Positions 34,081 to 43,365 of a stretch of 64,000 bases of DNA are shown here, piece by piece. Positions within the stretch are counted from its first letter, which is position 1; each line of letters opens with the position of its first letter. The stretch comes from Paludibacteraceae bacterium (lineage in GTDB: Bacteria; Bacteroidota; Bacteroidia; Bacteroidales; Paludibacteraceae): contig JAFSLP010000075.1 in the NCBI GenBank assembly GCA_017448345.1, forward strand, positions 1 to 64,000, in the 5' to 3' direction. A program made the translations under genes and the position numbers. Under the pieces are notes generated by a model that saw only the letters and a program-made list of their open reading frames with translations, searched no databases and was not told where the DNA came from.

Positions 34081-37000
34081 ATGAAAAAAAATTTCCTCTT
34101 TGTCGCATTATTTTTCACCACCTTCGCATTTGGGGAAGACATCTCCAATTATGCCACCGGTTTTGAGAACGGCACGAGCAACATAACCAAAGACCAATGT
34201 AGTGCCGTAGCTTCATCTTCGGATGCCCCGCGAACGGGTTCGGCGTGCCTGACAACCAGTTATAATAATAACAATAACAGGCGATTCTACTTAACTCCCA
34301 CTTTCGCGGTACCAAAGAATTCCTATCTTCATGTTATTGCTTACGCCAAATTGCTTTCCACAGATGTCACGACAGCCAGTACGGGAACTCAGGCATCCGC
34401 AGAAGCTTACGGAACGGGTACTACAGGCACCGGATTAGCGGAGAACCTTACGACCTCATGGAGGCGTATCACAGCCTCTTCAGGCAAAGCCGGTTCGGAC
34501 AAGACCGGTGCGACAGCCCGTTTCTATCGGAAGCACGCCAATAAGCAAGATGTGTTGTTCGACGATATAATCGCGTATGTATCCACCGAGTCGTCAGTCG
34601 ATTTGACGGCTCCTACTGCTGCAACTTCGGCATCAGCTACCGAAACGAAGATTACTTGGACTTGCGGTACGGATGCCAATACGGGCGTGCAAGCGACATT
34701 GATCTGGAAACGTATCGATGGCACCGAGAATGACTTGACGCTCAACAACCAAGGTATCTATGCCTTGGCAGCAACCGAGGGTCCGAAGATAGATCAAAAC
34801 GGGCATTGGGAGTTGGTGAGAGTGTTAGCAAAAGATGCTACTGCATATAACGCAAGCACAACCTTCGCCAGCAAGGAAGTATATGCCATCGTTCACCGCG
34901 ATATGGCGTATAACTATTCTCCCCCTACATACGTGACGACTCCTGACTTATCCGTCAAGACGCTTTATCTGAGACCGGGAACGAATTGGTTACAAAAGGG
35001 CGGATCCACAAACCCTCGTTTTGCGGTATATTGCTACGACGGCGACGGAGATAAATGGTACGATATGACGGCAGTAGATGCCGGCTGTAGTTCGGGTACG
35101 GTTTATAAGGCGGAGGTAAAAGCCACTTATAGCAATTTGATCTTCTGCCGCATGAATGGCAGTACTACTGAGAACAACTGGGGCAATAAATGGAACCAAA
35201 CCGGCAACCTGACGATGCCGATCGCTGAGGCTGGAGTTTATGAAGTACCAAATAGTGCGTGGGATGGAAGTACCGACACCCACTGGAGAACACAACCCTT
35301 GAGTATCTGCGTGTCAAGTACCAATACAAACCTAAGTTCCAATACTTGTCTTTGCTTCGTGGGTGAAGCACTGAGTTTGACGGCAACCAGTACAGGCGCC
35401 ACACGCTACCAGTGGTATAAAGGAGGAACAGATGAGAGCAATAAAATAGCCGGTGCTACCACCGCCACCTACATCAACTATAATTTCACATTCGAAGACG
35501 CAGGGGATTATTATTGCAAATCACGCATCGGAGACGGGGCAGAAATCACAAGTGCCAAGTACACCGTAAAGACGCTGCGGATGTATTTCAATGTGGGTCG
35601 TGGAGGTACATATTATGGCACAATAGACTTGCGTAATACAGATTCTGATAACAAGAAAGCAACAGGTATGATTTTCTTGGGTAAAGAATGGACATATGCG
35701 TTCAGCGTGGCAGATGGTTGCGGAAACTACTACGGTCAAGAAAACACAGATAACGAGGCTGGTTGGATGAAGAGTAGCAACTGTACCAATTGGGCAATGA
35801 ATAGCGATAAACAATGTTTTATTCGTACAGAGAATGGTGCGACTTACACGTTTATAGTGGATTATACAAACATATCTCTACCTAAGGTTTCCGCTATCTA
35901 TCCTCCCGACAACCAAGTAGCAGGCAAGATGATTTATTTTGATAATAGTTTACTGGATTGGGAAGAACCTTTGTATTACCGTGTTGGTCGTGGAAAACGT
36001 GGTAGTGCTAATCATACCCAAGCGGCAGCGATTTCCAAAGTACCGGGTACAGCAAACCTATACCAATACAAAACACCTGAATACAACGATTTGGACGAAT
36101 GGCACATTGCGAACAACGATGGTACAACCGGTAGTGGCTCCGATTACTCCATCTATAAGACCAAGACCGGTGACACGCATGAGATTACCAAATCTGTTAA
36201 TTACGAGGGCGGAGCCACCACACAAGATATAACGATTGTACCGACAGGTGATCACTCGACAGGAACAGATGTCGGCGTAAATGATAACTGCGAATTCTAT
36301 CCGTACCAGACAGTGCCCGGTATGAAGACGCAGAACGTAATGATTGATAATCCGGAGAACGGAACCATCACGGTTAGTTACACGGATGTGGAAGGTAATA
36401 ATCAATCATTCACCAGCGGAGACCGCGATTTGGCGCATACCTGTTACTTGAAGATAGAGGCAGCACCTGCCACCTGCGGCTATCAGTTAGCCTCGCTATA
36501 TGTGAACGGAACTCCTTTCACCAGCGGAGACACCTATATCTTGGATGCCCGAACAACCATTGATGCAGAGTTTGAACCCGCCACCTACAGCGTCACGTTG
36601 CATGCAAACGGCGGACTTATCTTAGAGGGTGACGTGACAGAATACACATATGGCATCGGAGCCACATTGCCGACGCGTCTGTCGCTTACCGGCAAGGATT
36701 TCATGGGGTGGTATGATAATGAGGGATTGACAGGTACGTCGGTAACGGAGATAAGTGCTACCGACTGCAACGACAAGCAATACTATGCTAAATGGGAGAA
36801 CGAAAAGACCAAAGTGACTTATATCATCGGTTCATGCCAAGTGACCGGCGAGGAATGGATACAAGGAGAGAATGGTAGTTACAGCGCTTGGTTGTACAAA
36901 GCTGGTGCGACTGCTGACCAAAACACCTTAAAAGCCACCTCGGATATCAAGATTCCTTCTCTCAATACGGCAAACCAGTGGTTCTTGACAAAGGATGTTA

Positions 37001-40000
37001 CCAAACTCACCGACAATGCCAGTTGGAGCCATAATGATGATGCTACAACAAAGGTAAACAAATCAATCCGAGCTTTCAAGGTAGGAAGTGGTAGCACCAT
37101 GAAGTTTAACTTGAACGACTTGGTAGCCAGCAGCATTATGTTCTACGTCTTCCCGGCAAGTGCAGATGGATACAAAGTGGATATCAAAGTGAACGGCACG
37201 ACAAGCACTTATTCTATTCCGTCGGGCGAACAATATGAGTTGCACCGTTTTGACTATTTTGAGGGACCGTATAGCGGTGAGTTTTCTATCAAGAGTGACG
37301 GAAAAGAAAGTCGTGTCATAGTAGTGGTAGAAGTGCCTACCGTGACGATTCAGTTTGATAAGAATGCCACAGATGCAACAGGCACGATGGAGTCGCTTGT
37401 GGTTCCGAAAGGTACCAAGCCGACATTGCCCGCAAATAGTTATGAGCGAATCGGCTATGAATTCAAATGCTGGACAGAAGGTTCAACCACCGGTCCCGAG
37501 ATAGCCGATAGAGCGGCGTACAAAGCGAACGCCGATGTGACGCTTTATGCCAAGTGGGTGGAACATTTTGAAACAGAGGTAAATTTGAGTGCACCGGACG
37601 CAGAGAATAGTTATACAAAATCTGTGACAGCCGTTTACACTCAAGCGATGCCAACCATAACTGACTTACCGACACGTGAGTGGTATATTTTCGAGGGCTA
37701 TTTTGAGAACCCGGACGGTACCGGCACGCAGTATTATTCATCGACAGGCGAGAGCGTTACAGCATGGGATAAAACCACTCCTACGGCGACAATCTATGCC
37801 AAATGGACAGAGATCAAACATACGGAAATCACTCTGAAGGCTACCGATGCATACAACCATTATACTTCTTCGGTGGTTGCTCCGCTCAATCAACCGATGC
37901 CGGTTATTCCGAACTTACCGTTGAGCACAACGCATGTGTTTGCAGGCTATTTCGAGAATCCGGACGGCATCGGCACGCAGTATTATACCGCCACCGGTAC
38001 GAGTGCGAGGAACTGGGATAAGGATGTAGCTTCCGCCACTTTGTACGCCAAATGGATGGAGCCTTGTGAAATCCCGCCAACGCTCACGCCGGCAGCACCC
38101 GTAATAACTATATGGAATGGTAAGAAAGCAGATGTGACCTTAGCCACACTTTCGTGTTCGATAGATACCACGACACTCAAGTACTCGTTTGTCTCCGCAA
38201 GCGACAATATTACCGGATGCGAATACAAGTATTTCGATTCACGTATCCACCTCATAGGCACGCCGACGGGTTATTCGACTGCGGAGACAAAGACCATCAC
38301 CTTCACCTTCAAGAACAACTGTGAACCGGAACAAACCTATACCGTGGAGCAGGCTGTTCGCATCTATCCGGCAGGTCAAAAAGCACGTATCGCTTTGATT
38401 CTGACAGGAAAAGAAGGAGGGGATTTCGATGAGTACACCGAGAGCGACTCTACCAGCTGCGCCGAACTAATCGAGTATCTAAATCACACCTACGATGTGA
38501 AGTGCGTGAACGGCTACGCCTCAAAGAATACGACTGATATAGCTACCTATTATAACGACTACGACCTGCTCATCGTAACTGATTTCCTCAATACCGGCAA
38601 GGGTTATACCAATGCCATCGGTACACTGATTGACAAGAGGCCGATTTTGAGTTTTGAGGCGTATGTAGCAAACCTCTCCAACTGGCACATCCAATCCAAC
38701 CCGACAGACCCGAGTCCGAAAGTAAAGAACATGAAAGTGCTCTGTGCCGGACACGCAGTCTTCAAGGACGCCAAGTATGACGAGGAGGACGCATCGCCGG
38801 TAGATGTAATCAACGATGCGGATACCACAGTCGTTGTATTGGATGCATTGAGTTCGGAAAAGGACGCAAAAGGACTGCAAGGTTTCACCATCAATGAGGC
38901 ACCGGACTTTATCTTCCTCGCCACGATACGGGATGAAAATAATAAACGAGACTTGATTGTCTGCTGCGAGCGGCAAGTGGTCTTCTCCGCCCGTCTGATG
39001 CTGTACGGTATCAATTTCTATGAGATGGGTAACCTCTCTAAGGCGGGACGCATCATCATTCGCCAGATGGTAGATTACCTGTTGATGACCGATGAAACAA
39101 CTATCGCCGACTGCTCGTTGGTATTTGATAATGGAGCCGGAAACACCACGTTTGACCCCGGCACTTATAAGGGCACAGGAGAAAAAGGAGATGGCAAATG
39201 GTCCACCGCAGCCAACTGGGCTCCCGGATATAACATCATCCCTACTCCCGTTCATCCGACGCGTATCATTGCCGAGTGTCATGTAGATACAGACGATGCG
39301 CATGCAGGTAGTGTAAAAGTGAACAAAGGTCGTGACGAACACAATAAACTTGTGGAGGGCAAGTTAATCATCGAGCCGGAAGGCGGATTGACGATAGCCG
39401 GTTTGGTAGCCACCGTGAATGACACACGATACGCTTCGCCAATCACCATTTCGGCAGATGAACTGCTGATTAAAGCCGATGCTTCGCACAATGGTGCCTT
39501 CGTATATGGCAATAAAGAGTCGGACGTGCGGGCTACGGTTCAGTACTACAGTAGCGGTAGTGAAGCCAAGACAGCACATCCGGTATGGCAGTACATGGGT
39601 ATTCCGTTCCAGTCCGGACATACGGCTATCCAGATGTACTACGCGGCATGGATGTGCCGGTGGGCAAGCGGTTCGACAGACGGGTTAGGAGGTCTATGGC
39701 AATGGGTAGAAAACGATGATGTGTTACTGCCGTTCGAAGGATATTGTATCACGCAAGAGGCGGCGAAAATCTATGAGTTTGAAGGTAAACTCAATCCGCC
39801 TGTTACAACTACTCTGGAGCTGGACAACCGCGATGGAGATGGATTCGCTTTTGCTGCTAACAGCTGGACGGCACCTATCAAGATACAGGAAATGGAGGAT
39901 GCCGATTTCGTCAATGCGGACAAATCTATCTATATCTATCATACAGGTTCATACGCCAACTGGGGAGAGAACGGGACTCCCGTAGATGCACACTTCGGTT

Positions 40001-40761
40001 CGGCGGCTACCTTGCCCGGTCAGTATGCTGTGATTCCTATTCACTCGTCACCCTACCTGACGGGCGCAGATTCGGTTATCCCGGCTATGCAGGGATTCTT
40101 CGTGCAAACCACTGCTGCCAACGCCCAACTGAAACTGGTATATAACCGCACCGTCTATGACGCTACCTATTTCAAGACATCCACTCAGCCGATGCGTGCA
40201 CCGCGTATCAACGACCGACCGGAGGTGATGCAACTGACCGTCAGTGGCGACTCATACGGTGACCGCGTTCATCTATTGGCACGTAATGACTTCTCTGATG
40301 AATTCCAAGACGGATGGGATGGCCGTAAGATTGAAGGCGATGGGAGAGCACCAATGTTAGCCGTGGTTAAAGAAGCAGGAAATATGGCTGTAGCAGCAAT
40401 CCCCACAATAGATGAACGTTTTTTGACTTTCCGTGCGGGTGAAGACAGTATCTATACCTTCACGTTCGATTACGAGGGCGAGACGATTTATCTCTATGAC
40501 CGTCTGGCGGAGAGGGCTACGGAGATCCGTACAGGAAACACTTATACCTTCCGCACAACGAACAAGACCGCTGCACCCCGATTCCTGATTACCGCCACTC
40601 CTCCCCGGACACCTACGGCGGTAGAGCCTGTCGGCGTAGATCCGCGTGGCACGAAGGCTGAGAAGATTATCCACGAGGGTAAGCTGATGATTCTCTATCA
40701 CGGGGCGGTATATGACGCGCGAGGCACGCGTGTAACAATAGGAAAGGAGGGTGCGAGATGA
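34081..40761 (+). CDS. Giant surface protein with InlB-type repeats (2,226 aa)
   Basis: Signal peptide MKKNFLFVALFFTTFAFG, cleavage before EDISN. Domains in order: beta-sandwich (about 20-175, FENGTSN...YLHVIAYAKL), fibronectin-like (about 175-290), a carbohydrate-binding-like unit (about 295-400, LYLRPGTNWLQKGG and NNWGNKWNQTGNLT), Ig-like (about 400-495, YQWYKGG and AGDYYCKSR), further beta modules, InlB/Flg_new repeats (about 830-915 and 1085-1165), two closely related repeats (about 1165-1325, EGYFENPDGTGTQYY and AGYFENPDGIGTQYY), the Rossmann-like module (about 1433-1670) shared with the gene at 21159, then a beta-rich end and a tail (KLMILYHGAVYDARGTRV). Probably exported and surface-attached; ligand unknown. 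The start of the next gene overlaps its stop codon. Confidence 0.9.
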   Translation: MKKNFLFVALFFTTFAFGEDISNYATGFENGTSNITKDQCSAVASSSDAPRTGSACLTTSYNNNNNRRFYLTPTFAVPKNSYLHVIAYAKLLSTDVTTASTGTQASAEAYGTGTTGTGLAENLTTSWRRITASSGKAGSDKTGATARFYRKHANKQDVLFDDIIAYVSTESSVDLTAPTAATSASATETKITWTCGTDANTGVQATLIWKRIDGTENDLTLNNQGIYALAATEGPKIDQNGHWELVRVLAKDATAYNASTTFASKEVYAIVHRDMAYNYSPPTYVTTPDLSVKTLYLRPGTNWLQKGGSTNPRFAVYCYDGDGDKWYDMTAVDAGCSSGTVYKAEVKATYSNLIFCRMNGSTTENNWGNKWNQTGNLTMPIAEAGVYEVPNSAWDGSTDTHWRTQPLSICVSSTNTNLSSNTCLCFVGEALSLTATSTGATRYQWYKGGTDESNKIAGATTATYINYNFTFEDAGDYYCKSRIGDGAEITSAKYTVKTLRMYFNVGRGGTYYGTIDLRNTDSDNKKATGMIFLGKEWTYAFSVADGCGNYYGQENTDNEAGWMKSSNCTNWAMNSDKQCFIRTENGATYTFIVDYTNISLPKVSAIYPPDNQVAGKMIYFDNSLLDWEEPLYYRVGRGKRGSANHTQAAAISKVPGTANLYQYKTPEYNDLDEWHIANNDGTTGSGSDYSIYKTKTGDTHEITKSVNYEGGATTQDITIVPTGDHSTGTDVGVNDNCEFYPYQTVPGMKTQNVMIDNPENGTITVSYTDVEGNNQSFTSGDRDLAHTCYLKIEAAPATCGYQLASLYVNGTPFTSGDTYILDARTTIDAEFEPATYSVTLHANGGLILEGDVTEYTYGIGATLPTRLSLTGKDFMGWYDNEGLTGTSVTEISATDCNDKQYYAKWENEKTKVTYIIGSCQVTGEEWIQGENGSYSAWLYKAGATADQNTLKATSDIKIPSLNTANQWFLTKDVTKLTDNASWSHNDDATTKVNKSIRAFKVGSGSTMKFNLNDLVASSIMFYVFPASADGYKVDIKVNGTTSTYSIPSGEQYELHRFDYFEGPYSGEFSIKSDGKESRVIVVVEVPTVTIQFDKNATDATGTMESLVVPKGTKPTLPANSYERIGYEFKCWTEGSTTGPEIADRAAYKANADVTLYAKWVEHFETEVNLSAPDAENSYTKSVTAVYTQAMPTITDLPTREWYIFEGYFENPDGTGTQYYSSTGESVTAWDKTTPTATIYAKWTEIKHTEITLKATDAYNHYTSSVVAPLNQPMPVIPNLPLSTTHVFAGYFENPDGIGTQYYTATGTSARNWDKDVASATLYAKWMEPCEIPPTLTPAAPVITIWNGKKADVTLATLSCSIDTTTLKYSFVSASDNITGCEYKYFDSRIHLIGTPTGYSTAETKTITFTFKNNCEPEQTYTVEQAVRIYPAGQKARIALILTGKEGGDFDEYTESDSTSCAELIEYLNHTYDVKCVNGYASKNTTDIATYYNDYDLLIVTDFLNTGKGYTNAIGTLIDKRPILSFEAYVANLSNWHIQSNPTDPSPKVKNMKVLCAGHAVFKDAKYDEEDASPVDVINDADTTVVVLDALSSEKDAKGLQGFTINEAPDFIFLATIRDENNKRDLIVCCERQVVFSARLMLYGINFYEMGNLSKAGRIIIRQMVDYLLMTDETTIADCSLVFDNGAGNTTFDPGTYKGTGEKGDGKWSTAANWAPGYNIIPTPVHPTRIIAECHVDTDDAHAGSVKVNKGRDEHNKLVEGKLIIEPEGGLTIAGLVATVNDTRYASPITISADELLIKADASHNGAFVYGNKESDVRATVQYYSSGSEAKTAHPVWQYMGIPFQSGHTAIQMYYAAWMCRWASGSTDGLGGLWQWVENDDVLLPFEGYCITQEAAKIYEFEGKLNPPVTTTLELDNRDGDGFAFAANSWTAPIKIQEMEDADFVNADKSIYIYHTGSYANWGENGTPVDAHFGSAATLPGQYAVIPIHSSPYLTGADSVIPAMQGFFVQTTAANAQLKLVYNRTVYDATYFKTSTQPMRAPRINDRPEVMQLTVSGDSYGDRVHLLARNDFSDEFQDGWDGRKIEGDGRAPMLAVVKEAGNMAVAAIPTIDERFLTFRAGEDSIYTFTFDYEGETIYLYDRLAERATEIRTGNTYTFRTTNKTAAPRFLITATPPRTPTAVEPVGVDPRGTKAEKIIHEGKLMILYHGAVYDARGTRVTIGKEGAR

Positions 40762-41399
40762 AAAGGTTCCGTATTCAATTAATATTGGCGTTCATCGTAC
40801 TGATTTGCGGTGTGTCGCTGATGGGACTGGTCTATATTGTGTTTAACAAACCCGAGGTGTATATCAATCCCGGTATCGTAGTGTCCCATCCTTCCCCGGT
40901 ATCCGAACCCGTGCTGCCCATCGCTTCACATGTAACCACGACCTCGCAATCGCTGTTCCATCATACGCCGTACAGCTATACCTATCACTCCAAAGAGAAT
41001 ACCTCCGCAGTGCATGCCGTAAAAGGGCTCTATCTACATTCCAGTGCCAAGGTTCGCTCGGTAGGCGGCGGAGGTATCGGAACCCCGGGTGTAGCGAATT
41101 CTTCCGGTTCGGGTTCCCAGCGCGGGATTATCTATACGCAGACTTCGGTTGCTACGATGCCGATGACGAGTTTCGTAGCGGTAGCATCGACGCGTCAGAT
41201 AGCGCAACCGGAGGCACAAGAAGCACCTCAGATGGCGAGTATGGCGGCACCGCGCCGTGCACCGGGACCTCCTGACCCTTCGGGACCGCTACCCGAAGAC
41301 CACCAGCTTGTAGAACACCCGATAGGCGATGCTATAATACCGCTGCTATTTTTCTCTATCGGGTATATCGTATATAGAAGAAAAAGACTCGCTGTATGA
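40758..41399 (+). CDS. PIGD-tail membrane protein, copy 2
   Basis: 213 aa. N-terminal membrane anchor (LILAFIVLICGVSLMGLVYI), a long Ser/Thr/Val-rich middle, a Pro-rich linker (PRRAPGPPDPSGPLPE), and the C-terminal sequence PIGD-AIIPLLFFSIGYIVY-RRKR. Only the linker composition and this tail are shared with the protein at 31752. ATG 40758 overlaps the TGA of the giant gene (ATGA), which implies translational coupling. The stop codon lies inside a terminator hairpin. A partner or anchoring role for the adjacent giant protein is inferred from the repeated pairing. Confidence 0.75.
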   Translation: MKRFRIQLILAFIVLICGVSLMGLVYIVFNKPEVYINPGIVVSHPSPVSEPVLPIASHVTTTSQSLFHHTPYSYTYHSKENTSAVHAVKGLYLHSSAKVRSVGGGGIGTPGVANSSGSGSQRGIIYTQTSVATMPMTSFVAVASTRQIAQPEAQEAPQMASMAAPRRAPGPPDPSGPLPEDHQLVEHPIGDAIIPLLFFSIGYIVYRRKRLAV

Positions 41400-41413
41400 G
41401 CGAGTCTTTTTCA
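41381..41413. terminator. Bidirectional terminator overlapping a stop codon
   Basis: AAAAAGACTCGCT / AGCGAGTCTTTTT with a short loop. The TGA of the PIGD-tail gene (41397-41399) lies in the hairpin. It also serves the convergent outer-membrane barrel gene. Confidence 0.8.
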
Positions 41414-41427
41414 TAGAAGCGTAATGT

Positions 41428-43365
41428 TCAGAAGCGGTAGGTTACCCCGATGAGGCAGTTGATGCCCTGCGAACGGTAGCCGTAATAATACTCGTTCTTG
41501 CGGTGGAGCCAGTTGTTGACTTGCAGGAAGAGCGAGAGGTTGGGCTTGGGTTCGGGACGAAGAACCGTACCATTTGCCATTTTGTCATTTACTATTTTAT
41601 CATTTTTTTTGCCCACCCACATGTCGTATTGCAGACCGAGGTCGAGGTCAATGACCGGTTTGAGGGTATGCTCACCGTCTTTGGCTAACGCCAGCCTGCT
41701 TCCTTCGAAGCGGTTATCGGAGTAGAGCGACCAGTGGCGGTCAATCCGTCCGTCGATACGGCAGCCTATCTGCCAGTTGGCGCGGTCATAGACGGTATTG
41801 TTAGTGCCGGCATTGATGGCGTCAATCTCTGTGCAGGGAGAGGTGAAGGTGTAGCCTATCTTCTCATGCCGGAGAGCGGACCAGAAGTAATAGTCACCAT
41901 AGATGTTGATACGCACGGCATCGCGGAAGTGGTAGTTGATCTGTCCGCCCACCTTTCCCCGGCTGTAGTCGCTGTAGGTGTATGCGAAATCTCCAGCCTC
42001 CATCGCTACCGGAGGTTGGTATTTCACGCCGTTATAGACAGACTGGTTGTCGGTATTGGCGATGAGGGTCATCTGGTCGAACTGCAAGGCATAGCCTCCG
42101 TGGAGTTCCAAGAGCAGGTTATGAAGCGGCCGGATATGGAATCCCAGTTCTCCATCCACGGGCGTGTATGCGCACGAGTGGTGCGAGACGATACCCGGAT
42201 GGATGAGGCGGTAGCGGTTTGCCTCCATATAACTTTGCAGGCTCCCCAGTCCGTGCGAACCGGTTATATCCGCATAGATAGTCAGCCATTCGCGTGCCAC
42301 CTGTGCTTCCAAGTTAATATGCGGCGAGGGAGCGAAGGAGAGGTTCTCCACGCCAGAGAGATTGTTCTTTCCGCGTCCCAGATTGAGGTCCAGATTGACG
42401 CCGAGGTGCAGGCGCAGCCGTCTGCCATGATAGGCATAATACGGCTCCACACGGAAGTTATGGCGTCCGTTATAGAGTGAGTCGGGTATGACATCCGCCA
42501 GCGAACGGAGCTGCAAGAAATTATTCTGCACATACAGCACGGCACCCACATGGTGCGCCTCGCTATGCCAGTCAAACGACGCGTGGGTCCGTATCTGGTG
42601 TTCGGCTACGGCACCGGGTTTGGCAAAGAGCATGTAGCCCGTCTGGAGCTTGTATTGGAAGTCCTGTTTGGCATTCGCCTTGACGCCGAAGAACGCTTCT
42701 GCCGTCCAGAGGGCAGTCAGGTCTTTGGCAAGCGGAGACTGATAGTTGGAATACGCCTCCTTGTTCTTCGCCCACATGTTCCACGGCTGGGAATAGTCAT
42801 ACCAGTGACCGTATTTGTGGTAATAGATATTGCCACCATTGAAGCCGAAATAGAGGTCGCAAGCGGAGTAGGTGTGGGTGAAATCCAGTCCTATCTTGGT
42901 CTTACTCAAGGCGGCGAGACCCCATTCCGCCTTATGATGCGCATAGACATCAAGGATGGAGTTTTTGCCGTCATTGAGATGATAGCCGAAATCAAAGAGC
43001 GTGTTGGGGTGCCCTATGGCTCCGCGCAGGTATCCGTGATAGGGTTTGCCGGGTTCGAAGCGTGTAGGCTGCGAGAGGAGCGGATTGAAGGCGGAGCCCG
43101 GAGCGAGTTCCGCCGTGTATTCGGAATACTCGACAGGCGCAGGGTCAATCGTTGTCTCAATCACCTCCAGTTTGGTGGATACCTTGCCTGCAGCCTGTAT
43201 CACCGGCTGGAAATCCCGCTCCACGGTGACGGAACGGTTCAGGGTGCTGTCAGACTGGGCGAGAGCAGGAACAAAGACCGCTTCGCTCAAAGACAAAAGA
43301 CCAAAGACAACCGATATACCGATATACCGGAATACCGATATTCCGAGAGTATTAATCCTCTTCAT
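41428..43365 (-). CDS. Outer-membrane beta-barrel protein (TonB-receptor-barrel-like, no plug)
   Basis: 645 aa. A signal peptide whose core (SVFRYIGISVVFGLLSLSE) is encoded by 7/8-bp repeats is followed by a conserved-looking N-terminal stretch (LNRSVTVERDFQPVIQAAGKVSTK) and a long run of amphipathic, aromatic-rich beta strands typical of a large outer-membrane barrel (for example FFGVKANAKQDFQYKLQTGYML, RVEPYYAYHGRRLRLHLGVNLDL), ending in the aromatic residue of VTYRF. No plug domain precedes the barrel. It is the last gene of the minus-strand series and overlaps the TPR gene by 14 bp, implying a functional pair. Substrate unknown. Confidence 0.8.
   Translation of the reverse strand: MKRINTLGISVFRYIGISVVFGLLSLSEAVFVPALAQSDSTLNRSVTVERDFQPVIQAAGKVSTKLEVIETTIDPAPVEYSEYTAELAPGSAFNPLLSQPTRFEPGKPYHGYLRGAIGHPNTLFDFGYHLNDGKNSILDVYAHHKAEWGLAALSKTKIGLDFTHTYSACDLYFGFNGGNIYYHKYGHWYDYSQPWNMWAKNKEAYSNYQSPLAKDLTALWTAEAFFGVKANAKQDFQYKLQTGYMLFAKPGAVAEHQIRTHASFDWHSEAHHVGAVLYVQNNFLQLRSLADVIPDSLYNGRHNFRVEPYYAYHGRRLRLHLGVNLDLNLGRGKNNLSGVENLSFAPSPHINLEAQVAREWLTIYADITGSHGLGSLQSYMEANRYRLIHPGIVSHHSCAYTPVDGELGFHIRPLHNLLLELHGGYALQFDQMTLIANTDNQSVYNGVKYQPPVAMEAGDFAYTYSDYSRGKVGGQINYHFRDAVRINIYGDYYFWSALRHEKIGYTFTSPCTEIDAINAGTNNTVYDRANWQIGCRIDGRIDRHWSLYSDNRFEGSRLALAKDGEHTLKPVIDLDLGLQYDMWVGKKNDKIVNDKMANGTVLRPEPKPNLSLFLQVNNWLHRKNEYYYGYRSQGINCLIGVTYRF
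43289..43347 (-). repeat. 7/8-bp repeats encoding a signal-peptide core (barrel gene)
   Basis: AGACAAA/AGACCAAA words followed by four CGATATAC-type octamers (plus-strand reading). Confidence 0.75.
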
